This document shows positions 25,629 through 34,127 of a stretch of DNA of 39,867 nt, in pieces (the stretch's first letter is position 1; every line of letters starts with the position of its first letter). Source of the DNA: Nitrospirota bacterium. GTDB taxonomy: Bacteria > Nitrospirota > Thermodesulfovibrionia > Thermodesulfovibrionales > UBA6898. The stretch lies in NCBI GenBank assembly GCA_012026685.1, contig VEOY01000138.1, forward strand, positions 1 to 39,867, given 5' to 3'. The translations under genes and the position numbers were made by a program. The notes beneath the pieces are model-generated. The model was not told the DNA's origin, ran no database searches, and saw only the letters and a program-made list of their open reading frames with translations.

Positions 25629-25761
25629 TTCCCCTTCTTATCTTTCTTCAGACTCTTCCTGAATTTTTGTATTACATGCCGGATTGAGTCAGAAGGAGGT
25701 TGCGGGATTCCCCGAGAGCTTTTTTTTCATAAGGCACTCTCATCTTATCTGTTCAAAGGAT

Positions 25762-25769
25762 GGTATACT
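25762..25769 (+). promoter_or_regulatory. Extended -10 promoter for the rhamnose/glycan cluster
   Basis: TGG followed by TATACT, about 28 nt upstream of the GTG start at 25797, with no good -35. It is a candidate for the promoter of the whole run to 32624. Confidence 0.55.
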
Positions 25770-25796
25770 ATCAGCATATTTCATCAGGGAGGTCGC

Positions 25797-26237
25797 GTGG
25801 ACGGCGTTCTTATCAAAGAGCTGAAGCAGTTTCATGACGAACGCGGATGGCTTATCGAGTCGTTCAGGGAGGACGAGATCGATTTCGTTCCTGTCATGTC
25901 GTATGTCTCGATGACCAGGCCAGGGGTGGCCCGAGGGCCTCATGAACACCTTGAGCAGTCTGACTATTTCTGCTTTTTGGGGAACTTCAGGCTCTATCTC
26001 TGGGACAACAGGAAGGATTCCGCGACCTATCAGCAGCATGTGGTCTTCGATACCAAGGGAACGCCGCACATTGCGATCGTTCCTCCGAAGGTCGTTCATG
26101 CGTACCGGAACATCGGCGAAACGGACGCTCTCGTGATCAATATGCCGGACAAGCTCTACAAGGGATGGGACAAGGAACTGCCGGTGGACGAGATCAGATA
26201 CGAAAACGACCCGGCTTCACCCTACAGGATCGATTGA
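25797..26237 (+). CDS. dTDP-4-dehydrorhamnose 3,5-epimerase-like cupin
   Basis: A 146-residue RmlC-type cupin that probably epimerises the dTDP-4-keto-6-deoxyhexose made by RmlB. The family outline is visible: ARGPHEHLEQ with the catalytic-region His, GNFRLYLWDNRKDS, the VVHAY strand, and the late YKGWDKELPVDEIRYENDP. It is about 35 residues shorter than classical RmlC (about 180) and the motifs are looser. It may be a variant epimerase, or an isomerase for a different deoxysugar (FdtA-type 3,4-ketoisomerases are related cupins). The start GTG 25797 follows GGGAGGT. Its stop overlaps the ATG of rmlB. Confidence 0.8.
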   Translation: MDGVLIKELKQFHDERGWLIESFREDEIDFVPVMSYVSMTRPGVARGPHEHLEQSDYFCFLGNFRLYLWDNRKDSATYQQHVVFDTKGTPHIAIVPPKVVHAYRNIGETDALVINMPDKLYKGWDKELPVDEIRYENDPASPYRID

Positions 26238-27262
26238 TGAAGATCCTGGTCACCGGTGGCGCAGGCTTTATCGGCTCGAACTTCATCAGGTATCTCCTTG
26301 CTGCGCATCCCGAACACACGGTCGTCAACATCGACAAGCTCACCTACGCGGGCAACCTCGAAAATCTCCGGGATATCGAGCACCTGCCAAGCTATACTTT
26401 TGTAAAAGGCGACATCTGCGACAAGAAGCTTATCGAATCCCTCGAGTTTGATGCGATCATACACTTTGCGGCTGAAAGCCATGTCGACCGCTCTATCCTT
26501 GATTCCTTTCCTTTCCTGCAGACCAACATTATCGGTACGCAGAACCTGCTTGAGGCTGCGCGTAAGCGGGACTGCCGCATGCTGCACGTTTCAACAGATG
26601 AAGTGTATGGTTCGATCGGGCACGGCCTGTTCACTGAACGGTCTCCCATCGTCCCGAACAGCCCCTATGCAGCGAGCAAGGCATCCTCCGACCTCCTTGT
26701 CCGCGCATACCACGAAACCTACGGCATGGACCTGCTCATCACACGCTGCTCGAACAACTACGGCCCCTACCAGTTTCCCGAGAAGCTGATCCCTCTCGTC
26801 ATTTCCCATGCGCTCCGGGGAAAGACGATCCCGGTTTACGGCGACGGTCAGAACGTGCGTGACTGGATCCATGTGCTTGATCACAATCGGGCCGTTGACA
26901 TAGCATTCCATCGGGCAAAAGGCGGCGATATTTATAACATCGGCGGCAGGAACGAGCAGAAGAACATCGACATCATCCGCGCTCTTCTTGGGATCATTGC
27001 CGAAAGGACCGGCAGGGACAGGGAAGGCCTGTTCGGACTCATTACCTTTGTCAAGGACCGGCCCGGTCATGACCGCAGATACGCGATCGATCCCTCAGCA
27101 CTGGAGGCGGCCCTGGGATGGAGACCTGAAATACCCTTTGACCAGGGCCTTGCCGACACGGTCGCATGGTATATTGAGAACAGGCGCTGGTGGGAGCGCG
27201 TCATCTCCGGCGAATATCTCGAATACTACCAGCTTCAGTACGGGGGGAGGCTGGAAGAATGA
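26237..27262 (+). CDS. rmlB: dTDP-glucose 4,6-dehydratase
   Basis: A 341-residue extended short-chain dehydrogenase/reductase that converts dTDP-glucose to dTDP-4-keto-6-deoxyglucose using bound NAD+. The NAD motif TGGAGFIG is at 6-13. Catalytic Thr120-Asp121-Glu122 (STDEVYG) and Tyr144-x3-Lys148 (YAASK) are all present, and RDWIHVLDHNRA is typical of RmlB. The start at 26237 overlaps the upstream stop (TGATG), with AGGA about 8 nt before. It is the second gene of the glycan cluster and overlaps rmlD. Confidence 0.95.
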   Translation: MKILVTGGAGFIGSNFIRYLLAAHPEHTVVNIDKLTYAGNLENLRDIEHLPSYTFVKGDICDKKLIESLEFDAIIHFAAESHVDRSILDSFPFLQTNIIGTQNLLEAARKRDCRMLHVSTDEVYGSIGHGLFTERSPIVPNSPYAASKASSDLLVRAYHETYGMDLLITRCSNNYGPYQFPEKLIPLVISHALRGKTIPVYGDGQNVRDWIHVLDHNRAVDIAFHRAKGGDIYNIGGRNEQKNIDIIRALLGIIAERTGRDREGLFGLITFVKDRPGHDRRYAIDPSALEAALGWRPEIPFDQGLADTVAWYIENRRWWERVISGEYLEYYQLQYGGRLEE

Positions 27263-28092
27263 ATGTGGCGCTGACCGGTGCGGACGGCATGCTCGGCCAT
27301 GCTGTCAGAAGGACCTTCTCCGACCTCAATCTCATTCCATTTTCCCATGCAGAGCTTGATGTGACCAGCCTCGACGATGCAGTAACGAAGCTGCGGGATG
27401 CACGGCCTGATTATCTGATCCATGCCGCTGCGTTCACGAACGTCGATGCCTGCGAGACAGAACCGGAGGCCGCATACCTGGTGAACGGCATCGGGACAAG
27501 GAACGTTACGATAGCCTGCGAAGAAACGCGCTGTCCAATCATCCATATCAGCTCCGACTATGTGTTCGACGGCATGAAGACCTCGCCCTACGACGAATGG
27601 GACACGCCGCGGCCGGTCAGCAAGTACGGCATATCGAAGCTTATGGCAGAAGAGTTCGTCTCTTCCCTTACGAACAGGTTCTACATCGTGCGCACATCAT
27701 GGCTGTACGGCAGCAACGGCAAGAACTTCGTCGATACCATCATCCGTCTCCTTGCAGAGCAGGATACCCTTCGGGTGGTGAACGACCAGTTCGGTTCACC
27801 TACCCTTACGGACGATCTCGCGCGTCTGCTCAGAGAACTCATAGGACACGGATACGGCATCTATCATGCGACAAACTCAGGCGTCTGCACCTGGTACGAG
27901 TTCGCGGTCGGGATCATGGAGAAACGTGGTATCAGCAAGAAGATACTGCCGGTGACATCCGAGGAGTTCAACCGCCCTGCCAGACGGCCGGCAAATTCGG
28001 CGCTGAACGACACCATGCTGCGGCTTGAGGGCATCCCGCCACTCCGGCATTGGGAAGACGCCCTTGACGAATACCTTTCGCGCAATTCATGA
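27259..28092 (+). CDS. rmlD: dTDP-4-dehydrorhamnose reductase
   Basis: A 277-residue NAD(P)H-dependent reductase that completes dTDP-L-rhamnose. The N-terminal GADGMLG nucleotide motif, SSDYVFDG, the YGISK catalytic Tyr-Lys pair and RTSWLYG are typical of RmlD. The ATG at 27259 overlaps the rmlB stop (ATGA), and its own stop overlaps the start of the next glycosyltransferase. With rmlB and the RmlC-like cupin this gives three of the four rhamnose steps; rmlA is not in the window. Confidence 0.95.
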   Translation: MNVALTGADGMLGHAVRRTFSDLNLIPFSHAELDVTSLDDAVTKLRDARPDYLIHAAAFTNVDACETEPEAAYLVNGIGTRNVTIACEETRCPIIHISSDYVFDGMKTSPYDEWDTPRPVSKYGISKLMAEEFVSSLTNRFYIVRTSWLYGSNGKNFVDTIIRLLAEQDTLRVVNDQFGSPTLTDDLARLLRELIGHGYGIYHATNSGVCTWYEFAVGIMEKRGISKKILPVTSEEFNRPARRPANSALNDTMLRLEGIPPLRHWEDALDEYLSRNS

Positions 28093-29126
28093 CCTGCCCC
28101 TCTGACCTTACGGTCTCTGTCATTGTTCTGAACTATAACGGAAAACATCTTCTTGAAGAGTGCATGGAATCGCTCTTCAGTCAGTCTTGTCCGCCTCTTG
28201 AGATCATCGTCGTGGACAACGGCTCCACAGACGGCTCCGTACCGTACCTTGAGGAGCGGTACGGAACACGCATACGGCTTATCAGGAACAGCGCGAACCT
28301 CGGCTTTGCTGAAGGCAACAATATCGGCATCGCCGCAGCCGCCGGCTCTCACATCGCGCTTCTCAACAATGACGCTGTCGCTGACCGCCGCTGGCTGGAA
28401 GGACTGGTATCAGCAGCACAGGGCTCTGACAGCACATTCGGCATGTGGGCGTCGAAGATCCTTTTTTATGACAGAAGAGACATGATCGACACGGCCGGCC
28501 ACCTCATCTATCCCGATGGGCTGAACAGAGGCCGCGGCAAAAATGAGATCGACCGGGGACAATATGACCTGCAGGAAGAAATCTTTTTCCCGAGCGGCTG
28601 CGCTGCCCTCTACGCAAAAATGATGCTGGATGAGATCGACGCCTTCGACCCTGATTTCTTTGCCTATGGGGATGACACGGACCTCGGCCTCAAGGCCAGG
28701 CTCGCAGGCTGGAAATGCCTTTTCGTGCCGGCATCGGTCGTCTATCACCGCTCATCGGCAACCGCGGGGACCTATTCGCCGTTCAAAGCGTATCTCGTGG
28801 AGAGGAACAGGGTCTGGGTGCTTATTAAGTACTTCCCGTTCACGGATATCCTGCTCAGCCCCTGGTACACCCTCGTCAGACTGACACTTACCGCATATGC
28901 AGCGCTGACAGGCAGGGGAGCTGCCGGGAGGTTCATTGAGGGCAGTTCAGCCCCTGGTCTCATGAAGGTGCTCTTCCGTGCCTATGCCGATGCACTGAGG
29001 AAGTTGCCGCTTATGATACAAAAACGCAGGGATTTCCGCCCCCGCATCAGGACAACGGTGCGCGATTTCCATAAATGGCTCAGGAAATATAAAATATCCG
29101 CGGCAGAAATATCGCTGAAAGATTAG
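28089..29126 (+). CDS. Family 2 glycosyltransferase, possibly a rhamnosyltransferase
   Basis: A 345-residue GT-A-fold glycosyltransferase. It opens with VSVIVLNYNGKHLLEECMESL, then VVDNGSTDGS and ANLGFAEGNNIGI, and has the nucleotide/metal-binding NND (LLNNDA). The acceptor-side ED-type region is YGDDTDLGLKARLAGWKC. This pattern matches the WbbL/RfbF rhamnosyltransferase-like GT2 group. A C-terminal hydrophobic patch (about 250-280) suggests membrane association. Genes for dTDP-rhamnose directly upstream make rhamnose the likely donor sugar; the acceptor is unknown. ATGA overlap with rmlD indicates coupling. Confidence 0.9.
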   Translation: MTCPSDLTVSVIVLNYNGKHLLEECMESLFSQSCPPLEIIVVDNGSTDGSVPYLEERYGTRIRLIRNSANLGFAEGNNIGIAAAAGSHIALLNNDAVADRRWLEGLVSAAQGSDSTFGMWASKILFYDRRDMIDTAGHLIYPDGLNRGRGKNEIDRGQYDLQEEIFFPSGCAALYAKMMLDEIDAFDPDFFAYGDDTDLGLKARLAGWKCLFVPASVVYHRSSATAGTYSPFKAYLVERNRVWVLIKYFPFTDILLSPWYTLVRLTLTAYAALTGRGAAGRFIEGSSAPGLMKVLFRAYADALRKLPLMIQKRRDFRPRIRTTVRDFHKWLRKYKISAAEISLKD

Positions 29127-29135
29127 GGGAACTGA

Positions 29136-30509
29136 TTGAGAGCACTTTTCATACAGCCTCCGCCGCGGGAGATCAGAAAAGAAGATATTGTGGTGCCGCC
29201 GCTTGGCATCGCATATCTCGCGGCAGTGCTCGAGCGTTCGGGCCACACGGTCGGGATCATAGACGGTTTCGCGGAAAAGCTGGATTTCCCCGGTCTTGAA
29301 GAGCGGATCAGGAAGTTCTCACCTGACCTCGTCGGCATCACGGGCATGACGCCGGTGATCGACAATGCCTTCAGAGCTGCGGCGGCGGCGAGGAAATACG
29401 CGAAGCATATCATTATCGGCGGACCGCATGTCTCGGTCTATCAGCAGAAAGTCTTTGAGCAGGCCCCTGATATCGACGCTGCCATCCAGGGAGAAGGCGA
29501 GGTGAGCATCAGTCTGCTCGCAGATGCTCTTTCAGCAGGAAAGGATTTCAGCAAGGTCCCCGGGCTGATCACGCGCGATTTCGTGAACCCGCCTGCGCCG
29601 TATATTGAAGACCTCGACACCCTGCCCCTGCCCGCGCGTCACCTCCTGCCGAACGACAGATACACGTATCTCCTGTCAAAAGGCAGGGTCACAACGCTCT
29701 TCTCGTCCCGCGGCTGCCCCTACCAGTGCATTTTCTGCGACAAGGCAGTGTTCGGTTCCCGGTGGCGGGCGCGTTCGGCAGAAAGTGTCCTTGAAGAGCT
29801 CGATCACGTGGTCAGGGAGTTCGGCGTCAGGTCCGTGGTCTTCTATGACGATCTCTTTACGGTTAAGAAAGATCGCGTTGTGGACATATGCCGCGGCATC
29901 ATCGAGCGAAAGCTCCACATTGAATGGAAGTGCGAAGGCCGCGTGAACATCGTCGACGAGGAAACACTTTCATGGATGAAGCGAGCCGGCTGTTCCCTGA
30001 TCGCCTATGGCGTTGAAAGCGGAAACCAGAAAGGACTTGATTACCTGAACAAAGGCACAAAGGTTGAGCAGATCCGCGAGGCCTTTGAACTCACCCGCAA
30101 GGCAGGCATCAAGCCCATGGGCTATTTTGTGCTCGGCATCCCGGTCGAGACCTTTGAGGATGAGATCAATACCATTGAATTCGCAAGAGAGATCCGTGCA
30201 GCCTACGCCCAGTTCAGCGTGCTGTCACCGACACCCGGAACGCGGCTCTATGATGACGCGGTAAGAATGGGATGGTACCGGGAAGTGGAGGCCATGAACC
30301 CCATGGACAAGGAGACCAGACGGCCCGCTATCCTGAACGAAAACTGGGACCAGGAAAAACTGACCAGGATACTGAAGGAAGCTCACCGGCGGTTCTATCT
30401 CAGTCCGTGGTATATCTGGCAGCGGCTGAAAGAAGTCGGAAGTTTCAAGGAACTCCGTGATAAGATATCCGCGGGCATGAGGCTCTTACAATGGTATATG
30501 CGGAGGTAG
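29136..30509 (+). CDS. B12-binding-domain radical SAM protein
   Basis: A 457-residue radical SAM enzyme of the cobalamin-domain class. The N-terminal ~140 residues form a Rossmann-like B12 domain (PPLGIAYLAAVLERSGH, IIIGGPHVS, IQGEGEVSI) but lack the DxHxxG motif of base-off cobalamin binding. The radical SAM core has Cys194-x3-Cys198-x2-Cys201 (CPYQCIFC). Such enzymes methylate or rearrange unactivated carbons. A TTG start at 29136 is favoured by AGGGGA upstream. Its place between a glycosyltransferase and a YdcF protein suggests modification of a glycan, lipid carrier or aglycone, but the substrate is unknown. Confidence 0.92.
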   Translation: MRALFIQPPPREIRKEDIVVPPLGIAYLAAVLERSGHTVGIIDGFAEKLDFPGLEERIRKFSPDLVGITGMTPVIDNAFRAAAAARKYAKHIIIGGPHVSVYQQKVFEQAPDIDAAIQGEGEVSISLLADALSAGKDFSKVPGLITRDFVNPPAPYIEDLDTLPLPARHLLPNDRYTYLLSKGRVTTLFSSRGCPYQCIFCDKAVFGSRWRARSAESVLEELDHVVREFGVRSVVFYDDLFTVKKDRVVDICRGIIERKLHIEWKCEGRVNIVDEETLSWMKRAGCSLIAYGVESGNQKGLDYLNKGTKVEQIREAFELTRKAGIKPMGYFVLGIPVETFEDEINTIEFAREIRAAYAQFSVLSPTPGTRLYDDAVRMGWYREVEAMNPMDKETRRPAILNENWDQEKLTRILKEAHRRFYLSPWYIWQRLKEVGSFKELRDKISAGMRLLQWYMRR

Positions 30510-30510
30510 C

Positions 30511-31119
30511 ATGTTCAGACTGCTAAGACTCGTTATCCTGGTCGCAATCGTCGGGGGACTGCTCTATTTCACCCACGGTTTCATCCTTACCGAGGCAGGC
30601 GAGCTGATCGTCAGGAAGGATGAGATGAAACCTGCCGACGCCATTGTCGTCCTTGCCGGCGAAGAGACAGAACGCGTCGAATACGGGGTAAAGCTTTACA
30701 AGAACGGCTGGGCGCGGAAGGACGTGATCATCATGGCAGGAGGCCCCGTAGTCTGGAAATATACGTGGGCCGGCCTGATGAAGGACCATGCTGAATCTCT
30801 CGGCGTGCCGTCCCGGAGCATCCTCCTTGAGGACAGGTCACGCTCGACGGAAGAGGACGCGGTCTATACGAAAGAGCTCCTTCAGAAAAACCGGATATCA
30901 TCCATCATCCTTGTCACCTCGCCTTACCATAGCAGGCGTGCCTCGATCATTTTTGAAAGAGTGCTGGGCAGGGATTTTACGATCATCAATGCCCCGGCGG
31001 AGAACAGCTGGTTCAAGCTTGATGAATGGTGGAAGAGACGGCGCGACAGGGCGATGGTACTGAACGAGTTCTCGAAATACATCTGGCTCTGGATCTTCGG
31101 CGTGCAGGGCAAGGCATAG
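30511..31119 (+). CDS. YdcF/ElyC-type DUF218 membrane protein
   Basis: A 202-residue protein with one N-terminal membrane segment (about 5-25) and a DUF218 domain. Family features are DAIVVLAGEETERVEYGVKLY, the LLEDRSRSTEEDA motif and VTSPYHSRRA. E. coli ElyC and SanA of this family affect envelope and lipid-carrier metabolism; the chemistry is unsettled. GGAGG precedes ATG 30511, one base past the radical SAM stop. The context supports a role in envelope glycan assembly. Confidence 0.88.
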   Translation: MFRLLRLVILVAIVGGLLYFTHGFILTEAGELIVRKDEMKPADAIVVLAGEETERVEYGVKLYKNGWARKDVIIMAGGPVVWKYTWAGLMKDHAESLGVPSRSILLEDRSRSTEEDAVYTKELLQKNRISSIILVTSPYHSRRASIIFERVLGRDFTIINAPAENSWFKLDEWWKRRRDRAMVLNEFSKYIWLWIFGVQGKA

Positions 31120-31131
31120 GTCAACCGCGCC

Positions 31132-31872
31132 ATGGTCATCGTCAAAGCCGAACATCTGGTCAAGCACTACGGGAACCTCTGCGCTGTTGACGACATCAGC
31201 TTTGAGATCACGAAGGGAGAGTGCTTCGGTTTCCTCGGTCCCAACGGCGCAGGCAAGACTACGGCTATGGGCATCGTCTACTGCTTCATGCCTCCCACAT
31301 CGGGTAGGGTCACGGTATTCGGTCTTGATGTGACCGAACAGCCAAGCAGGATCAAATCACGCATCGGCGTCATGCCCCAGGACGACAATCTCGACCCCGA
31401 TCTTTCGGTCCTTCAGAACCTCATTGTCTACGCGCGCTATTTTGACATTCCCCGGAGAACATCCGAGCCGCACGCGTGGAAGCTGCTCGACTTTGTTGAG
31501 CTGCGGGATAAGGCACAGGTGAACATAAAGAGCCTCTCGGGCGGCATGAAACGGCGCCTCCTGCTCGGCCGGGCGCTTCTGAACGATCCGGAGCTGCTGA
31601 TCATGGACGAGCCGACCGTCGGTCTCGATCCGCACAGCCGGCGTTCTGTCTGGGAAAACCTTGCCCATCTCAAGGCGCAGGACACGACCATTATCCTGAC
31701 CACCCACTACATTGAAGAGGCCGAAAGGATCTGCGACAGGGTCGCGATCATGGACAGCGGGAAGATCGTTGAGACCGGTACCCCGGCAGACCTCATGTCC
31801 CGTTACGGCGGCAGCCTCGAGGATGTCTACCTCAAGCTCACGGGCAAGAGGCTCAGGGAGGAGATAGCATGA
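31132..31872 (+). CDS. ABC transporter ATP-binding protein, NodI/ABC-2 type
   Basis: A 246-residue ATPase with Walker A GPNGAGKTT (about 36-44), signature LSGGMKRR, Walker B LLIMDEPTVGLDP and the switch His (LTTHYIEEAERI). It is closest by eye to the NodI/DrrA exporter group. It overlaps the permease gene by ATGA, so the two form one exporter. The cargo is probably the rhamnose-containing glycolipid or polysaccharide made by the genes upstream, but the cluster has no Wzt-type C-terminal carbohydrate-binding domain. Confidence 0.93.
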   Translation: MVIVKAEHLVKHYGNLCAVDDISFEITKGECFGFLGPNGAGKTTAMGIVYCFMPPTSGRVTVFGLDVTEQPSRIKSRIGVMPQDDNLDPDLSVLQNLIVYARYFDIPRRTSEPHAWKLLDFVELRDKAQVNIKSLSGGMKRRLLLGRALLNDPELLIMDEPTVGLDPHSRRSVWENLAHLKAQDTTIILTTHYIEEAERICDRVAIMDSGKIVETGTPADLMSRYGGSLEDVYLKLTGKRLREEIA

Positions 31873-32624
31873 ACCTGAGGCAGGCATTCCGGGTCTTCCA
31901 GCGCAACCTCACGGTCTTCACCAAGCTCTACAAGTCGAGCCTTGCGCTCAATTTCGCTGAGCCGGCCCTCTACCTCTGGGCTCTCGGGCTGGGACTCGGC
32001 GCTTACGTGAAAGAGATCAACGGCATGCCGTACATCAACTTCATCGCGCCCGGCATGATCGCGTCATCGGCCATGTTCGCAGCGGTCTACGAAACGACCT
32101 ACGGCACGTTCGTGCGAATGACGTATCAGAAGACCTTCGACGCGATCCTGGCCACGCCGGTGAATATCTACGACCTTGTTGCAGGAGAGCTCATGTGGGG
32201 AGCGGCGAAAAGCGTTCTTTACGGTGCGATCATCATGCTGGTGATCACGGTCTTCGGGCTGGTGGACTCTGCAGCGGTCATCGCCGCACTCCCCCTGATC
32301 TTTGTCAGCGGCATCATCTTTTCCGAGATATCCATGATCTTCGTGGCCATTGTCCCGGGCATCGATTCCTTCAATTACTTCTATACCCTGTTCATGACGC
32401 CCATGTTCCTTTTTTCGGGCATATTCTTCCCGCTCGACAATCTTCCTCCTCTGGTGGCAAAGATCGCGTTCTTCACCCCCCTCTATCACATGGTAAATGT
32501 CTGCAGGTCGTTCGCGCAGGGTCATGTAGTGGCTGTGTGGCAGGACATCCTCTGGCTGCTGATCGTCGCTGCCATCCTCGCGCCCTACCCCTTCAGGCTG
32601 ATGAAGAAGAGGATCGTTAAGTAA
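31869..32624 (+). CDS. ABC-2 type permease, NodJ-like
   Basis: A 251-residue inner-membrane protein with about six membrane segments and the ABC-2/NodJ-type central region (FNYFYTLFMTPMFLFSGIFFPLDNLPP), typical of lipooligosaccharide and polysaccharide exporters. The start overlaps the ATPase stop. It is the last gene of the cluster and converges with hicA nine bp downstream. Confidence 0.93.
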   Translation: MNLRQAFRVFQRNLTVFTKLYKSSLALNFAEPALYLWALGLGLGAYVKEINGMPYINFIAPGMIASSAMFAAVYETTYGTFVRMTYQKTFDAILATPVNIYDLVAGELMWGAAKSVLYGAIIMLVITVFGLVDSAAVIAALPLIFVSGIIFSEISMIFVAIVPGIDSFNYFYTLFMTPMFLFSGIFFPLDNLPPLVAKIAFFTPLYHMVNVCRSFAQGHVVAVWQDILWLLIVAAILAPYPFRLMKKRIVK

Positions 32625-32633
32625 CGTCCCTTG

Positions 32634-32807
32634 TTATGTCAGTTCCTTCAGAATATGCTTTGCGAGATTTTCGTTGATTTCGCTATGTCTCGGAATGGGC
32701 TGTTTCTTACCGGTGGTGGGATTCTTGTATAAATCATGCCGGCTTCCGTGCCGCTCAAGGATACATCCGGCATCAGTCAACCTCTTGAGGAGGTCCTTTC
32801 TTTTCAT
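32634..32807 (-). CDS. hicA: HicA-type toxin, mRNA interferase
   Basis: A 57-residue HicA toxin, a dsRBD-fold translation-independent mRNA endonuclease. It has the family's MKRKDLLKRLTDAGC start, the catalytic-region RHGSRHDLY with His20 and His24, and the IPRHSEINENLAKHILKEL end. It overlaps the antitoxin stop by ATGA. It is shorter than many gene-calling cut-offs but full length for HicA. No disruption is seen, so it should be active. Confidence 0.9.
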   Translation of the reverse strand: MKRKDLLKRLTDAGCILERHGSRHDLYKNPTTGKKQPIPRHSEINENLAKHILKELT

Positions 32808-33001
32808 ACACTGAGTGTCAGTTCCTTCACTTTATGCTTATGCGGGACATCATCCATTGTCATAAGCATATACGCGTCCTTCATGTTCTCCTCAAGTTCT
32901 TCCAGGGTCTCGCCCTGCGTCATAATTTCAGGATGTTCGAGAAGTTTCCCCACCCAGAATTTCTCATCTTTCCAGTAAATCATCTTCAGCTTGGTTTTCA
33001 T
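32804..33001 (-). CDS. hicB: HicB-family antitoxin
   Basis: A 65-residue antitoxin of the HicB fold (MIYWKDEKFWVGKLLEHPEIMTQGETLEELEENMKDA), which binds HicA and blocks it. It is the compact form without a recognisable C-terminal DNA-binding domain, so autoregulation may be weak. ATG 33001 has GAGGTG at good spacing; GTG 33007 sits on top of that site and is rejected. It precedes hicA, so the order is hicB-hicA, reversed from the classical E. coli order. Confidence 0.88.
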   Translation of the reverse strand: MKTKLKMIYWKDEKFWVGKLLEHPEIMTQGETLEELEENMKDAYMLMTMDDVPHKHKVKELTLSV

Positions 33002-33057
33002 TATCACACCTCACGCTTTGAAATCCGACGACTTTTAGAAATATGATAGCACAAATA

Positions 33058-33327
33058 TCACGTCCCCAGTCTTCGCGCAGCACGCGCCCAGGCCTTTGCG
33101 AGTTCTTTTGCCCGGCTCCTCGGCGGCGCCGTTGTTTCAAGCGAGTTTAGAAGCCTTCCGGAGGCCGCAGCTATCTCGTCAACAGCGGCAAGGAATGCTG
33201 CCTCGTTGGCCTTCGAGGGTTTGTTGAAACCGCTCACTTTTCTGACGAACTGCAGTGCCGCCGCATGGATCTCTTCCTCCGTCACCGGCGGATCGAAATT
33301 AAACAGGGTCTTAATGTTTCGGCACAT
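33058..33327 (-). CDS. DUF2277 family protein
   Basis: An 89-residue protein that opens MCRNIKTLFNFDPPVTEEEIHAAALQFVRK, the hallmark of DUF2277. It then has KPSKANEAAF and an Arg/Ala-rich basic tail. The single Cys near the N-terminus is conserved in the family; function is unknown. I chose ATG 33327 because GGAGGT lies just in front of it; an ATG five codons upstream overlaps that site. It is transcribed toward hicBA with a 56-bp gap. Confidence 0.88.
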   Translation of the reverse strand: MCRNIKTLFNFDPPVTEEEIHAAALQFVRKVSGFNKPSKANEAAFLAAVDEIAAASGRLLNSLETTAPPRSRAKELAKAWARAARRLGT

Positions 33328-33454
33328 AACCTTTACCTCCATTTTTCAAGAGCAAGCACCGACCATGCTCAGGGGCGCGCCGAGCGATGCAAGGGTAAAC
33401 AAAAAACACGATTTTGGTCGTCCGGTGGCGCGCATCGTGTTCAAAAACAACTCC

Positions 33455-34057
33455 TCAGGACCCTAAATCTCTGAGTCCCTGTACCTCACCGAGTCTGTCG
33501 CCGGATGCCAATGAGCAAATTCCGTGATTGGTGATAATCCATATAGACGCAAATTCGTCTTTGTATTTCCGGACAGCTTCACACAAAGCTTGATAATCCA
33601 TGTCGTGTGCAGTGAAATTCGCATATACCAACAGGTTTAGGATTTTCGCTGTTGAATATCGTTTTTCTACCTTTCCCTTTACCGCTGCCGCGACCCACTC
33701 GGGTCCTTCAATACGACCTCTCTCTGGTTCGTAAGGCCGGGGCGGAAGCGTCCCATCAGGGTCTGAAACGTAGTCATCGCCCATTCGCCTTTCAGGCACG
33801 TCAGCAACACAGGTCTGAAATGGAAAGTCTCCTGCATCTGATCTGAGAATAAAATCGGAGTCACTATTTTCTTCGAGATCAACGCAGATCAAACATGGCC
33901 CAACAAATTTCTCATATCCAAGCCCGAAACGAGCCGCACACCACATCTCCTTAAGACCTTTATGCAGCGGTTTTCTTATGAAATCAGAAGGTGAAACATT
34001 TTGCGCCTTTTCCTCAAAGATCGTTTCTAATTCTTTTGGTTTATGGAATTTTTTCAT
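33455..34057 (-). CDS. Unrecognised protein, possibly PD-(D/E)xK nuclease fold
   Basis: A 200-residue cytoplasmic protein of unknown function. The middle reads SDSDFILRSDAG, FPFQTCVADVPERRMGDDY, a D...FxxQ pattern followed by basic and acidic residues. It weakly resembles restriction-endonuclease-like folds, although the key Lys/Glu of PD-(D/E)xK is replaced or absent, so this is speculative. The C-terminal half has RYSTAKILNLLVYANFT and SIWIITNHGICSL, a Rossmann-like core. The start ATG 34057 is a choice; the frame opens to 34099 across a palindrome. It sits in the accessory segment. Confidence 0.55.
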   Translation of the reverse strand: MKKFHKPKELETIFEEKAQNVSPSDFIRKPLHKGLKEMWCAARFGLGYEKFVGPCLICVDLEENSDSDFILRSDAGDFPFQTCVADVPERRMGDDYVSDPDGTLPPRPYEPERGRIEGPEWVAAAVKGKVEKRYSTAKILNLLVYANFTAHDMDYQALCEAVRKYKDEFASIWIITNHGICSLASGDRLGEVQGLRDLGS

Positions 34058-34064
34058 GAGCTCT

Positions 34065-34100
34065 AATGCGGCAGTTAAGCCGCCGCGCAACTGCCGCATT
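34065..34100. repeat. Perfect 12-bp inverted repeat
   Basis: aatgcggcagtt and aactgccgcatt separated by 12 nt, a strong hairpin immediately upstream of the 33455-34057 gene. It overlaps the next palindrome by four bases. Confidence 0.85.
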
Positions 34101-34127
34101 CTCCCTGAGCGAAGCGAAGGGAGAATG
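34097..34127. repeat. Perfect 10-bp inverted repeat, REP-like
   Basis: cattctccct and agggagaatg separated by an 11-nt loop (gagcgaagcga). Similar GC-loop palindromes occur as dispersed intergenic repeats in some genomes. Confidence 0.8.
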
